From positions 496,001 to 560,000 of the forward strand of contig NZ_CP102590.1 of assembly GCF_032818155.1 (NCBI RefSeq): a stretch of 64,000 bases of DNA, written 5' to 3'. The position numbers were made by a program, and so were the translations under genes. The DNA comes from Niallia taxi (lineage in GTDB: Bacteria > Bacillota > Bacilli > Bacillales > Cytobacillaceae). A model generated the notes under the pieces. It did no database searches. It was not told where the DNA came from and worked only from the letters and a program-made list of their open reading frames with translations. Below, one piece after another: positions 8,807-15,875 of the stretch (positions within the stretch are counted from its first letter, which is position 1; every line of letters begins with the position of its first letter).

Positions 8807-9412
8807 TTAAAATACTTTCTTATACCACTCCGACGCTGCTTCTACTTCTGTTGGGGTAAGGGAATGTCCGCGGTTTTCCCAGTGGATTTCAACATTCGCA
8901 TTTGCATTTTGCAATAATGATTCAAGCTCTCCAGATTCTAGCGGCGAGCAGATTGGATCATTTGTTCCTGCAGTTATGAATACAGATTTTCCTGCTAAGT
9001 CGGGCAGGTCTATTCCTCTTCTTGGAACCATCGGATGGTGAAGGATAGCGCCTTTTAATGCATCTTTGTTATGAAATAATAAGCTTGCGGCGATATTGGC
9101 TCCATTTGAGTAGCCAATCGCTACTATATTATGGCGGTCGAATTCATATTTTGCTGCTGCTTCATCTAAAAAGCTGTTCAGTTCACTTGTTCTAGCAACC
9201 AAATCCTCCTCATCAAAAATACCCTCTGCTAATCTGCGGAAAAATCTTGGCATACCGTTTTCCAATACATTGCCACGGACACTTAACACAGAAGCCTGAT
9301 CATCGATTATGCCTGCAAGCGGCAGCAAATCTAATTCAGTTCCACCAGTACCATGTAGCAGCAATAATGTGGGTCTTTGAGAATCTGTTCCTTTATTAAA
9401 TATATGTTTCAT
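8807..9412 (-). CDS. mhqD: MhqD-like carboxylesterase (alpha/beta hydrolase)
   Basis: A 201-residue alpha/beta hydrolase of the phospholipase/carboxylesterase type. The triad is visible: Ser102 in GYSNG, Asp152 in AGTNDPICSP and His183 in RGHSL; LLLHGTGG forms the oxyanion region. Its ATG overlaps the stop of the ring-cleaving dioxygenase gene by one base (TAATG), with GGAGGAG inside the end of that gene, so the two are translationally coupled. In B. subtilis MhqD belongs to the MhqR regulon for quinone and aldehyde stress, and the same operator type is present here. The exact ester substrate is not known. Confidence 0.85.
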   Translation of the reverse strand: MKHIFNKGTDSQRPTLLLLHGTGGTELDLLPLAGIIDDQASVLSVRGNVLENGMPRFFRRLAEGIFDEEDLVARTSELNSFLDEAAAKYEFDRHNIVAIGYSNGANIAASLLFHNKDALKGAILHHPMVPRRGIDLPDLAGKSVFITAGTNDPICSPLESGELESLLQNANANVEIHWENRGHSLTPTEVEAASEWYKKVF

Positions 9413-10356
9413 TATTTTTCTCCTCCAATTGAACGCACTTCTACTTTTGGTAATGCTTCTTCTAATTCTTCTCTTTTTGACTCCAACCAGTCTGGCAGCA
9501 TAAGCTTATTTCCAAGCTCTTCTAAAGGCTCATCAGCAGTAAAGCCTGGCGGGTTTGTTGCTATTTCAAACAGGATGCCGCCTTCCTCGTGAAAATACAA
9601 GGCCTTAAAGTAATTGCGGTCACGTATCTCTGTTGGATAATAGCCTTTCTCCTGCAGCAATGCGCGCCATTTATGCAATTCTTCCTCATCTTCAGCTCTC
9701 CATGCTATATGATGGACAGTGCCTGCACCCATCAAGCCGCGATTGGATGGGTTAAGCTGAATATCAATGATATTTCCTAGGTCCCCTCTAGATCTGAAGC
9801 GGATAATTTCATCTTGTTGACCGACAAATTCCAATCCTAATATTTCTTCGAGCACTTCCTTTGTTTTATGTGGCCGCGCAGAATACAATACAGCTCCACC
9901 AAAGCCTTTTATTGCATGTTCTGCTGTTATTCCTGCTGTGCTCCATGTGTTTATAGGACCTTCTTTTCTTTCCACAAGCTCTAATTGCAGTCCATCTGGA
10001 TCACTGAACTTGATTGTCTTCTCACCGAAACGCACGAATGATGTTAACTCTATTCCGTATTTTTTTAAACGACTTTCCCAAAATGTGGCTGAACCGATTG
10101 GAATAACATATTTAGTTATTCCGACTTGCCCTGTACCGACTCTTCCCTTCAGCTGCTTTTCCCACGGAAAAAAGGTAATGACAGTGCCAGGGTCTCCTGT
10201 TTCATTGCCGAAATATAAATGGTAAACCTCGGGGCGATCAAAATTAACCGTCTTTTTTATCAGCCTTAACCCAAGTACGCCTGCATAAAAATCAATATTG
10301 CGCTGTGCATCATTAACCATTGCTGTTATGTGGTGAATACCTAATGTTTTCGTCAT
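9412..10356 (-). CDS. mhqO: Ring-cleaving dioxygenase, MhqO/MhqA type (VOC family)
   Basis: A 314-residue two-domain vicinal-oxygen-chelate protein. The N-terminal module begins with LGIHHITAMVNDAQRNIDFY; the second has GTVHHIAWRAEDEEE near residue 220 and a ligand Glu in ILFEIATNPPG. These His and Glu residues match the metal ligands of extradiol-type hydroquinone dioxygenases. B. subtilis MhqA, MhqO and MhqE detoxify quinones and are repressed by MhqR. It is first in a two-gene operon with mhqD. Which Mhq paralogue it matches best cannot be settled by eye, so the symbol is provisional. Confidence 0.85.
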   Translation of the reverse strand: MTKTLGIHHITAMVNDAQRNIDFYAGVLGLRLIKKTVNFDRPEVYHLYFGNETGDPGTVITFFPWEKQLKGRVGTGQVGITKYVIPIGSATFWESRLKKYGIELTSFVRFGEKTIKFSDPDGLQLELVERKEGPINTWSTAGITAEHAIKGFGGAVLYSARPHKTKEVLEEILGLEFVGQQDEIIRFRSRGDLGNIIDIQLNPSNRGLMGAGTVHHIAWRAEDEEELHKWRALLQEKGYYPTEIRDRNYFKALYFHEEGGILFEIATNPPGFTADEPLEELGNKLMLPDWLESKREELEEALPKVEVRSIGGEK

Positions 10357-10403
10357 TTCCTTTACCTTCTTTCCGTGTTTTGACCAGACATAATTTTTAT
10401 AAT

Positions 10404-10430
10404 TATCTCGAATTCGAGATATTATCCCAA
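10404..10430 (-). promoter_or_regulatory. mhq promoter with perfect MhqR operator in the spacer
   Basis: TATCTCGAATTCGAGATA (10404-10421) is a perfect 18-bp palindrome matching the published B. subtilis MhqR operator consensus. On the minus strand it overlaps a promoter with -35 TTGGGA (10425-10430), 17-nt spacer and -10 GATAAT (10402-10407), so a bound repressor would block RNA polymerase. Confidence 0.8.
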
Positions 10431-10455
10431 AAAAATTTATTACTATTAATTAAAA

Positions 10456-10473
10456 TATCTTGAATACAAGATA
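10456..10473. promoter_or_regulatory. Second MhqR-type operator
   Basis: TATCTTGAATACAAGATA is a palindrome with a central mismatch. It shares the outer half-sites of the first operator and lies 52 bp upstream of it, close to five helical turns, on the same face of the DNA. Confidence 0.65.
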
Positions 10474-10551
10474 ATAATAATCGATAAACTTATGAATGTC
10501 AATAAGAAAAAAGAAAAAGGAAGATTTCTTATTGTTGTTACACCAATAAGA

Positions 10552-10770
10552 TCACTCCCTTAACGTTAATGGAATAATTTCAGCAATACTCATGAAGTAA
10601 CCGCTGCGAAATCCCCAAACATCATCATTGCCAATAAAATGATAATTCAGCTTCTTTAATAACTCTTCTGTCTCTGCTTTTGATTCTGATAGGCTGAGCT
10701 TATATTCTTCAATTAACCGCTCATTCTCTCCCCTTATTTCGTAATTAGTGAATAATATAGTATAAGACAC
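10552..10770 (-). CDS. Small hypothetical protein
   Basis: A 72-residue cytoplasmic protein starting at GTG 10770, which follows GGGGG at 8-nt spacing; longer versions have no such site. It has an acidic helical middle (NERLIEEYKLSLSESKAETE) and a C-terminal segment ending EIIPLTLRE. No family recognised. It is divergent from the response regulator gene and alone in its orientation. Confidence 0.5.
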   Translation of the reverse strand: MSYTILFTNYEIRGENERLIEEYKLSLSESKAETEELLKKLNYHFIGNDDVWGFRSGYFMSIAEIIPLTLRE

Positions 10771-10942
10771 GCAAATTTCCCCCTGTAATATAAACAATAA
10801 GTTATTTTCTTTTACTGTGATTCCAATATAGCCTTGCAAAGTAAACTCAATATAAACATTGTGTAGGAAATAATTGATTTTCAGTTTACATTTCAACGCT
10901 AAAATCTTTTATGTCATAATAGTTATATGGAGGAGCTCAATT

Positions 10943-11617
10943 ATGTTTAAAATATTAGTGGTTGAAGATGATGTGAATACAAGAAAGCTGATGTGTGCTG
11001 TATTAAAGCAGTACGGCTTCGATGCTTATGCTGCGGAGGATGGCATCTCTGCACTTCACTTTATGGAAAGTCAGCATGTTGATTTAGTGGTGCTTGATTT
11101 AATGATGCCAAATATGGACGGCTATGAATTAACAAGACAGCTCCGGTCCTCATGGGAGCATCTGCCTATTTTAATGGTTACAGCAAAGCAGGAACCAAAC
11201 GATAAAAAACAAGGGTTTCTTGCTGGTACAGATGATTATATGACAAAGCCAGTCGATGAAGAGGAAATGGTACTGCGTATTAAAGCATTGCTTCGCAGAG
11301 CCCAAATAGCAAGTGAGCATAAACTGACAGTTGGTAAATCTGTCTTAGATTATGATGCTTTGACTGTTTCAAACAGAGATACTGTGATTGCATTGCCTCC
11401 AAAGGAGTTTTATCTTTTGTTTAAGCTGCTTTCCTATCCGAACATGATTTTTACACGTATGCAGCTGATGGACGAAATTTGGGGACTCGAATCAGAAACA
11501 AATGACCGCACATTAAATGTTCATATTAATCGGTTGCGGGACAGGTTTAAAGATTGGTCTGACTTTGACATTGTGACTGTCAGAGGTCTTGGCTACAAGG
11601 CTGTGAAAAGAGCATGA
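10943..11617 (+). CDS. OmpR-family response regulator (HssR-like)
   Basis: A 224-residue regulator: receiver domain with Asp9-Asp10, phospho-acceptor Asp52 (VVLDLMMPNMDGY) and a conserved Lys in MTKPVD, followed by an OmpR/PhoB winged helix (PPKEFYLLFKLLSYPN, RTLNVHINRLRDRF, VRGLGYK). ATG 10943 has GGAGG upstream. The C-terminal half resembles heme-responsive HssR-type regulators, but no hrtAB-like heme exporter lies in the window, so the signal is unknown. Its stop overlaps the kinase start (ATGA), so the pair is coupled. Confidence 0.9.
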   Translation: MFKILVVEDDVNTRKLMCAVLKQYGFDAYAAEDGISALHFMESQHVDLVVLDLMMPNMDGYELTRQLRSSWEHLPILMVTAKQEPNDKKQGFLAGTDDYMTKPVDEEEMVLRIKALLRRAQIASEHKLTVGKSVLDYDALTVSNRDTVIALPPKEFYLLFKLLSYPNMIFTRMQLMDEIWGLESETNDRTLNVHINRLRDRFKDWSDFDIVTVRGLGYKAVKRA

Positions 11618-12651
11618 GGGAGTTCTTTAAAAAAAGGTTAAGCCTTGCTATAACATTAGTTATTTTTGTATTTTTTGTGTTTTTGGCAACATTTATTATT
11701 GCACTAGCTATTACTATCTTTTTAAACTATATAGGTTATGTAAAACATAGTGATATGACAAAAGCCCTTCCCTTCTTTGGTTTTGTCGGCTTTTGCATAT
11801 TGCTTGGTACTTCACTGACGGCTTTTCTCAGTAAAAAAGCATTAAATCCGATACGAACCGTTATTGATGCTACACATAAGGTGGCAGATGGCGATTTTTC
11901 AGTAAAGGTTAATATAAAGGGCATTGGCGAATTGGAGGAGCTTTCACAAAGCTTTAATAAGATGACTTATGAACTTTCTAGTATTGAGACATTAAGAAGT
12001 GATTTCGTCAATAATTTCTCTCATGAATTTAAAACACCAATCGTTTCAATCCGGGGATTTGCTAAGCTCTTAAAGGAAAATAATTTGACAGAGGAAGAAC
12101 GGCAAGAGTATCTACATATTATCATGACAGAATCAGAGCGTCTTGCTGCTCTATCTACAAATGTACTTGCATTATCAAAATATGAGCACTCAGAAATTAT
12201 TTCGGATAAGATGCCGTTTAGGTTAGATGAACAAATTAGAAAAACAATTGTTCTGATGGAGCCAAAGTGGTCAGCAAAAGATATCACTGTAAATGTGGAA
12301 TTGGACAATGTAACCTTCAGCGGCAATGAAGATTTAACACAACAAATATGGGTTAATTTAATTGATAATGCCATTAAATTTTCCCATAACGGCAGCGCAA
12401 TTCATATTAGTCTTAGTAATAAGACTGATAAAATTGAATTTGCCATTCAAGATGACGGCATCGGGATGGACAGCCAGACAAAAGCTCGTCTTTTTGATAA
12501 ATTTTATCAAGGAGATATCTCTCATGCAAAACAAGGAAACGGGTTAGGACTTTCCCTTGTCAAACGAATTGTCCAGCTATGCAGTGGGACCATTTATGTA
12601 GAAAGCGCAAAGGATGAAGGCAGTAAATTCACCATCATCCTTCCAAAATAA
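11614..12651 (+). CDS. Sensor histidine kinase, partner of the preceding regulator
   Basis: A 345-residue membrane kinase with two N-terminal transmembrane helices (about 10-40 and 52-73) and only a very short external loop, followed by a HAMP domain (NPIRTVIDATHKVADGDF), the H-box His137 (NNFSHEFKTP), an N-box (WVNLIDNAIKFS), and G-boxes DDGIGMD and GNGLGLSL. The near absence of an extracellular sensor domain suggests sensing within the membrane or from inside. It ends at a bidirectional terminator shared with fbpB. It phosphorylates the regulator encoded immediately upstream (inference from coupling). Confidence 0.9.
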   Translation: MREFFKKRLSLAITLVIFVFFVFLATFIIALAITIFLNYIGYVKHSDMTKALPFFGFVGFCILLGTSLTAFLSKKALNPIRTVIDATHKVADGDFSVKVNIKGIGELEELSQSFNKMTYELSSIETLRSDFVNNFSHEFKTPIVSIRGFAKLLKENNLTEEERQEYLHIIMTESERLAALSTNVLALSKYEHSEIISDKMPFRLDEQIRKTIVLMEPKWSAKDITVNVELDNVTFSGNEDLTQQIWVNLIDNAIKFSHNGSAIHISLSNKTDKIEFAIQDDGIGMDSQTKARLFDKFYQGDISHAKQGNGLGLSLVKRIVQLCSGTIYVESAKDEGSKFTIILPK

Positions 12652-12659
12652 GATGAACG

Positions 12660-12694
12660 AAAGCCGATAATTGAGAAATCAATTATCGGCTTTT
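12660..12694. terminator. Bidirectional terminator between the histidine kinase and fbpB
   Basis: AAAGCCGATAATTGA and TCAATTATCGGCTTT pair perfectly around a GAAA loop, with T-rich sequence on both sides. Confidence 0.9.
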
Positions 12695-12695
12695 A

Positions 12696-12818
12696 TCATT
12701 TTTGCGGCTGCAAATGTTTATCGTCAATCTTCTTATATATTTGTTCAACAGACTTTTGGTCATCTAAAATAATTTTCTTGTTCTCATTAACTAATTCTTT
12801 AAAGGTCTTTTTCCTCAC
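12696..12818 (-). CDS. fbpB: FbpB family small basic protein
   Basis: A 40-residue basic protein beginning (GTG) RKKTFKELVNENKKIILDD and ending DDKHLQPQK. The RKKTF.ELV.ENK.EIL pattern is that of the Fur-regulated basic protein B family. In B. subtilis FbpB assists the iron-sparing small RNA FsrA. AGGGGG lies 8 nt before GTG 12818. The start overlaps the stop of the upstream small gene by GTGA, so the two are coupled. The shared promoter region carries a Fur box. It is followed by the terminator at 12660-12694. Confidence 0.75.
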   Translation of the reverse strand: MRKKTFKELVNENKKIILDDQKSVEQIYKKIDDKHLQPQK

Positions 12819-12976
12819 AGCCTTTTCCCCCTAATATGTAAGTAATACTCACTTTCTAATTCACTAAGACTTAGCTCATATAACTGGACATTTTCTTTTT
12901 TATATATACCGATGCTTAACAGCTGATCTATTATAAACGCTCTTCTTACTTCTACTGCATTACTCCATATAGACAA
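12815..12976 (-). CDS. fbpA: FbpA family small protein
   Basis: A 53-residue protein from TTG 12976 (56 from ATG 12985). GAGGAG abuts the ATG but lies 9 nt before the TTG, so I prefer the TTG. The C-terminal part IGIYKKENVQLYELSLSELE has the LYELTL.ELE signature of the Fur-regulated basic protein A family, and the product ends RGKRL. It overlaps fbpB by four bases. The FbpA family is tied to the iron-sparing response of B. subtilis. Expression is probably repressed by Fur-Fe. Confidence 0.7.
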   Translation of the reverse strand: MSIWSNAVEVRRAFIIDQLLSIGIYKKENVQLYELSLSELESEYYLHIRGKRL

Positions 12977-12995
12977 AGGAATCATCTCCTCTAAT

Positions 12996-13010
12996 TGATA
13001 ATAATTTTCA
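12996..13010 (-). promoter_or_regulatory. Fur box of fbpAB
   Basis: TGATAATAATTTTCA is a 7-1-7 Fur site with a single departure from perfect symmetry, about 20 bp upstream of the fbpA start. Adjacent bases (ATTCTCATTA) extend the usual Fur pattern. Confidence 0.75.
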
Positions 13011-13397
13011 TTCTCATTAATATCTTACTGGATAGAATGGAAAAATTCAACTTTTTCACGATGGATTTGGCAAATACCATTAATTTTACTTTTCACAAAT
13101 ACAGCTGTAGAGCAGCAGATAAAGAACTCTATTTATTTTCGAAACCAATAAAAGATTCAGGAATCGCATAAAACTACTTCATGTAAAGGTTGGAGTGCTT
13201 CTATTTATTATCATGTGGAACTAGCCTCCTGAGAAAAAAAGTCGTTTATCCCCCCTTTTCCCCGCTATTTTTACTTTTATTAATTACTATAATGCTAATT
13301 TGTTAAACTTCTCACAAATTTAATTTATAATATACCTATAATAACTAATAATAAAAGAACGAAGAGATTTATAATTTGTCTTGAAGGAGATTTATGA
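13011..13397. other. Gene-free stretch
   Basis: AT-rich DNA between the Fur box and the HxlR gene. It holds a 44-codon plus-strand frame at 13037-13171 without a ribosome binding site, and probably the promoter of the HxlR gene, for which no convincing hexamers were found. Confidence 0.4.
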
Positions 13398-13715
13398 ATG
13401 AACGATCAGCATCAATTAGGTCCTAAAGTTGAAAGAAGCTTTGAGCTTATAGGGAAAAGATGGACGGGCTTAATTATTTATGTTTTGTTAAGCGGACCAA
13501 AGCGCTTTAGTGAGATACACAAAATCATTCCTGATTTAAGCAAACGAATGCTTACTGAACGAATGAAAGAGTTAGAAGATCACGGGATCGTAATCCGGCA
13601 TATAGTCAAAGAAAGACCCGTTCGCGCCGAATACTTATTGACGGAAAAAGGAATGGAATTAGGAAAAATACTTGGTCCGCTAAGCCAATGGGGTGAAAGC
13701 TGGATGAGTGACTAG
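13398..13715 (+). CDS. HxlR family regulator, YodB-like but without cysteine
   Basis: A 105-residue winged-helix protein: PKVERSFELIGKRWTGLIIY, GPKRFSEI, LSKRMLTERMKELEDHGIV and TEKGMELG are HxlR landmarks, close to B. subtilis YodB and CatR. Those redox sensors use a Cys at residue 6-7 (..CPK..) to detect quinones and diamide. Here that position reads GPK and no cysteine exists anywhere in the protein. ATG 13398 follows AAGGAG at 8 nt. It lies 58 nt upstream of an azoreductase gene, the class of target YodB controls, so it probably regulates that gene, but by a different signal. Confidence 0.85.
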   Translation: MNDQHQLGPKVERSFELIGKRWTGLIIYVLLSGPKRFSEIHKIIPDLSKRMLTERMKELEDHGIVIRHIVKERPVRAEYLLTEKGMELGKILGPLSQWGESWMSD

Positions 13716-13725
13716 TTTAATTTTC

Positions 13726-13741
13726 TACTACACGTTAAGTA
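13726..13741 (+). promoter_or_regulatory. Possible HxlR-regulator operator before azoR
   Basis: TACTACACGTTAAGTA has TACT and AGTA half-sites 8 nt apart, like the TACT-N7-AGTA box known for YodB but with one extra base. It lies 33 bp before the azoreductase start. Confidence 0.35.
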
Positions 13742-13773
13742 ACCGTACCTAAAAGACGACAAAGGAGCTAATA

Positions 13774-14409
13774 ATGGCTAATATACTATATATCACAGCA
13801 AACCCCTATGATGAAACAACATCATATAGTATGGCAGTGGGACGAGAATTTATTGAGGCATATAAAAAACTAAATCCCGAGGATAATATTGTTCATCTTG
13901 ACTTGTATGAGGCAGAAATACCTTATTTAGATAGAGATGTATTTAACGGCTGGGAAAAGCTTAAAGCAGGCACCCCTTTCGAGAAGCTGTCGCATTCTGA
14001 AAGATTAAAAACAGGACGGCTTGCAGAATTAGGAGGACAGTTCTTATTGGCAGACAAATATGTATTTGTAAATCCTATGTGGAACTTCTCGATTCCTGCT
14101 GTCATGAAGACATATATTGATGCCGTGACTGTCTCTGGAAAAACATTCAAATACACAAAGGAAGGTTCCGTTGGGCTATTAAAAGGGAAAAAAGCCTTCC
14201 ATATTCAATCAAGCGGTGATATTTATTCATATGGTCCTGAAGCTAAAAATGAAATGAGCAATCGATATTTAGAGGTTATGATGAATTTCTTCGAGGTGTC
14301 TTCATTTGAAAGTATTATTATTGAAGGCCAACAAAGATTTCCAGAAAAAGCGGAGGATATTAAAGCAAAGGCACTTTTCCAAGCACATGAGGCCGCTGCT
14401 AAATTTTAA
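13774..14409 (+). CDS. azoR: FMN-dependent NADH:quinone oxidoreductase / azoreductase
   Basis: A 211-residue flavodoxin-fold AzoR family protein: ITANPYDETTSYSMAVG near the N-terminus (FMN phosphate loop), FVNPMWNFSIPAVMKTYIDA (FMN-binding signature) and SSGDIYS later. It reduces quinones and azo compounds by two electrons using NAD(P)H, in the cytoplasm. AAGGAG lies at correct distance from ATG 13774. It follows the YodB-like regulator in the same direction and fits with the nearby mhq genes for quinone defence. A terminator follows at 14422-14448. Confidence 0.9.
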   Translation: MANILYITANPYDETTSYSMAVGREFIEAYKKLNPEDNIVHLDLYEAEIPYLDRDVFNGWEKLKAGTPFEKLSHSERLKTGRLAELGGQFLLADKYVFVNPMWNFSIPAVMKTYIDAVTVSGKTFKYTKEGSVGLLKGKKAFHIQSSGDIYSYGPEAKNEMSNRYLEVMMNFFEVSSFESIIIEGQQRFPEKAEDIKAKALFQAHEAAAKF

Positions 14410-14421
14410 TAAGCATAATAA

Positions 14422-14448
14422 AAGGCCAGACATCAAATATCTGGCCTT
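14422..14448. terminator. Terminator between convergent azoR and aroQ
   Basis: AAGGCCAGA pairs with TCTGGCCTT across a 9-nt loop, followed by CCTTTATTTTTT on the plus strand. Confidence 0.85.
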
Positions 14449-14458
14449 CCTTTATTTT

Positions 14459-14902
14459 TTATTTTTGACTTGCTGCGACTGCTGCGCGAATGCCAAGCAA
14501 GTAGCTTTCCTCACCGAATCCAGAAATTTGACCTGTTGCAATGTCTGCAAACACGGATGTATGACGGAATTCTTCTCGTGAATGAATGTTAGACATATGA
14601 ATTTCCACTACAGGTACAGTCAAAATAGCTAATGCATCTCTAATCGCATAGCTGTAATGTGTCCATGCTCCTGCGTTTAAGACTACACCATCTATGCCAT
14701 TTAGGAATGCTTCGTGAATCTTTTCGACCATTTCCCCTTCATGGTTTGTTTGATATGCTTCCACTTCGATCTGCAGTTCGTTTGCTAAAGCTTGAATATT
14801 GCTGTTAATTTCTTCTAAAGTAATTGTGCCATATTGCTTCGGATCACGTTTACCGAACATATTATGATTGACGCCATGTAACATAAGGAATTTTTTGCTC
14901 AT
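14459..14902 (-). CDS. aroQ: Type II 3-dehydroquinate dehydratase
   Basis: A 147-residue type II dehydroquinase. Expected catalytic residues are present: Arg19 and Tyr24 in KRDPKQYGT, Asn76 and His82 in NAGAWTH, His102 in EIHMSN and Arg113 in REEFRHTSV. The opening LMLHGVNHNMFGKRD differs from the common LNGPNLN form and suggests a divergent or catabolic subgroup. ATG 14902 follows GGGAGAGAG. It is the last gene of an operon with a shikimate/quinate dehydrogenase and two MFS carriers, so the dehydration of dehydroquinate to dehydroshikimate probably serves quinate use rather than synthesis. Confidence 0.9.
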   Translation of the reverse strand: MSKKFLMLHGVNHNMFGKRDPKQYGTITLEEINSNIQALANELQIEVEAYQTNHEGEMVEKIHEAFLNGIDGVVLNAGAWTHYSYAIRDALAILTVPVVEIHMSNIHSREEFRHTSVFADIATGQISGFGEESYLLGIRAAVAASQK

Positions 14903-14927
14903 TGCTTCTCTCTCCCATCTTAATATT

Positions 14928-15827
14928 TTATTGATTGTCGCCGAATAATATTTCCTTAACTTGCTCAACAGGCATATCAACACCTGTAAACAGCTTAAAT
15001 CCTAAAGCTCCTTGCCATAACATCATTCCTAAACCGTTAATAGCTGTTGCACCAGCCTCTTCTGCCTGTGCCAACAATTTAGATTTTTGCGGGTTGTAAA
15101 CAACATCTGTTACGACTAAGTCCTTACGAAGCACATCCAACGCATCGTCAATAATACTTAAATGATCGAGCGGCTTCATGCCAAGGCTTGTACCATTAGC
15201 AAGTATTGCACTTTCTGCTACTTCACGACGGAATGCTTCTTTATCTTCTAGTGGAAACAGATTAGCTTTTACACCGAATTGCTTCATTTCCTTATTAATA
15301 TAATCTACGTTTTCCTCAGCTTGAACGAAGAACGCATCATTACGAGCGAAAATGCTGATTTCTTTTATACCTGATTGCACTAACTGGATTGCGATTGGTG
15401 TCGCAGCACCGCCAGATCCAACGAGTGTTACTTTTTTGCCTTCAAGTGTTACTCCATGTTCCAATAAATTCTTCACATATCCTTGTCCATCTGTATTGTA
15501 GCCTATTAATTTGCCGTCACGGTTCACTACTGTATTGCTGGCACGAGCATATTTTGCAGAATCATCTAGTTCATCCAAGTACTCTAACACCTTCATTTTA
15601 TTAGGCATAGAAACATTGAAGCCTGCCGCTCCTGCTGCTTTTAAGCCTTTAACTGTTGCTTCTAACTCATCATTGCCAACTTCGAATGCAAGATAAGCAT
15701 AGTTTAGATCTGTTAAAGTGTATGCAAGATTATGCATGCGTGGTGACAAACTATGACCGATTGGTGTTGCAAGCAATCCTACTAATTTTGTTTTTCCATC
15801 GATATTTTTTTCATGTACGTTAGACAT
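14928..15827 (-). CDS. aroE: Shikimate/quinate dehydrogenase (YdiB-like)
   Basis: A 299-residue AroE family enzyme. Substrate-site residues Ser26 and Ser28 (HSLSPR), Lys77 (MPNKMK) and Asp113 (NTDGQG) are present, and the dinucleotide-binding loop is GSGGAAT near 137. It ends with GLGMMLWQGALGFKLFTG. Length and context match YdiB-like quinate/shikimate dehydrogenases, which in E. coli also lie with ydiM/ydiN transporters and a dehydroquinase. It starts 48 nt after the MFS gene and ends 25 nt before aroQ. Direction of flux (utilisation) is inferred from the operon. Confidence 0.9.
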   Translation of the reverse strand: MSNVHEKNIDGKTKLVGLLATPIGHSLSPRMHNLAYTLTDLNYAYLAFEVGNDELEATVKGLKAAGAAGFNVSMPNKMKVLEYLDELDDSAKYARASNTVVNRDGKLIGYNTDGQGYVKNLLEHGVTLEGKKVTLVGSGGAATPIAIQLVQSGIKEISIFARNDAFFVQAEENVDYINKEMKQFGVKANLFPLEDKEAFRREVAESAILANGTSLGMKPLDHLSIIDDALDVLRKDLVVTDVVYNPQKSKLLAQAEEAGATAINGLGMMLWQGALGFKLFTGVDMPVEQVKEILFGDNQ

Positions 15828-15875
15828 ATAAGCAATCTCCCTTATTTCATAAATTTGTATTTTTATAATTAACTA

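Noticed and set aside
13037..13171. 44-codon frame on the plus strand
   Set aside because: No ribosome binding site, no recognisable pattern and no neighbouring operon.
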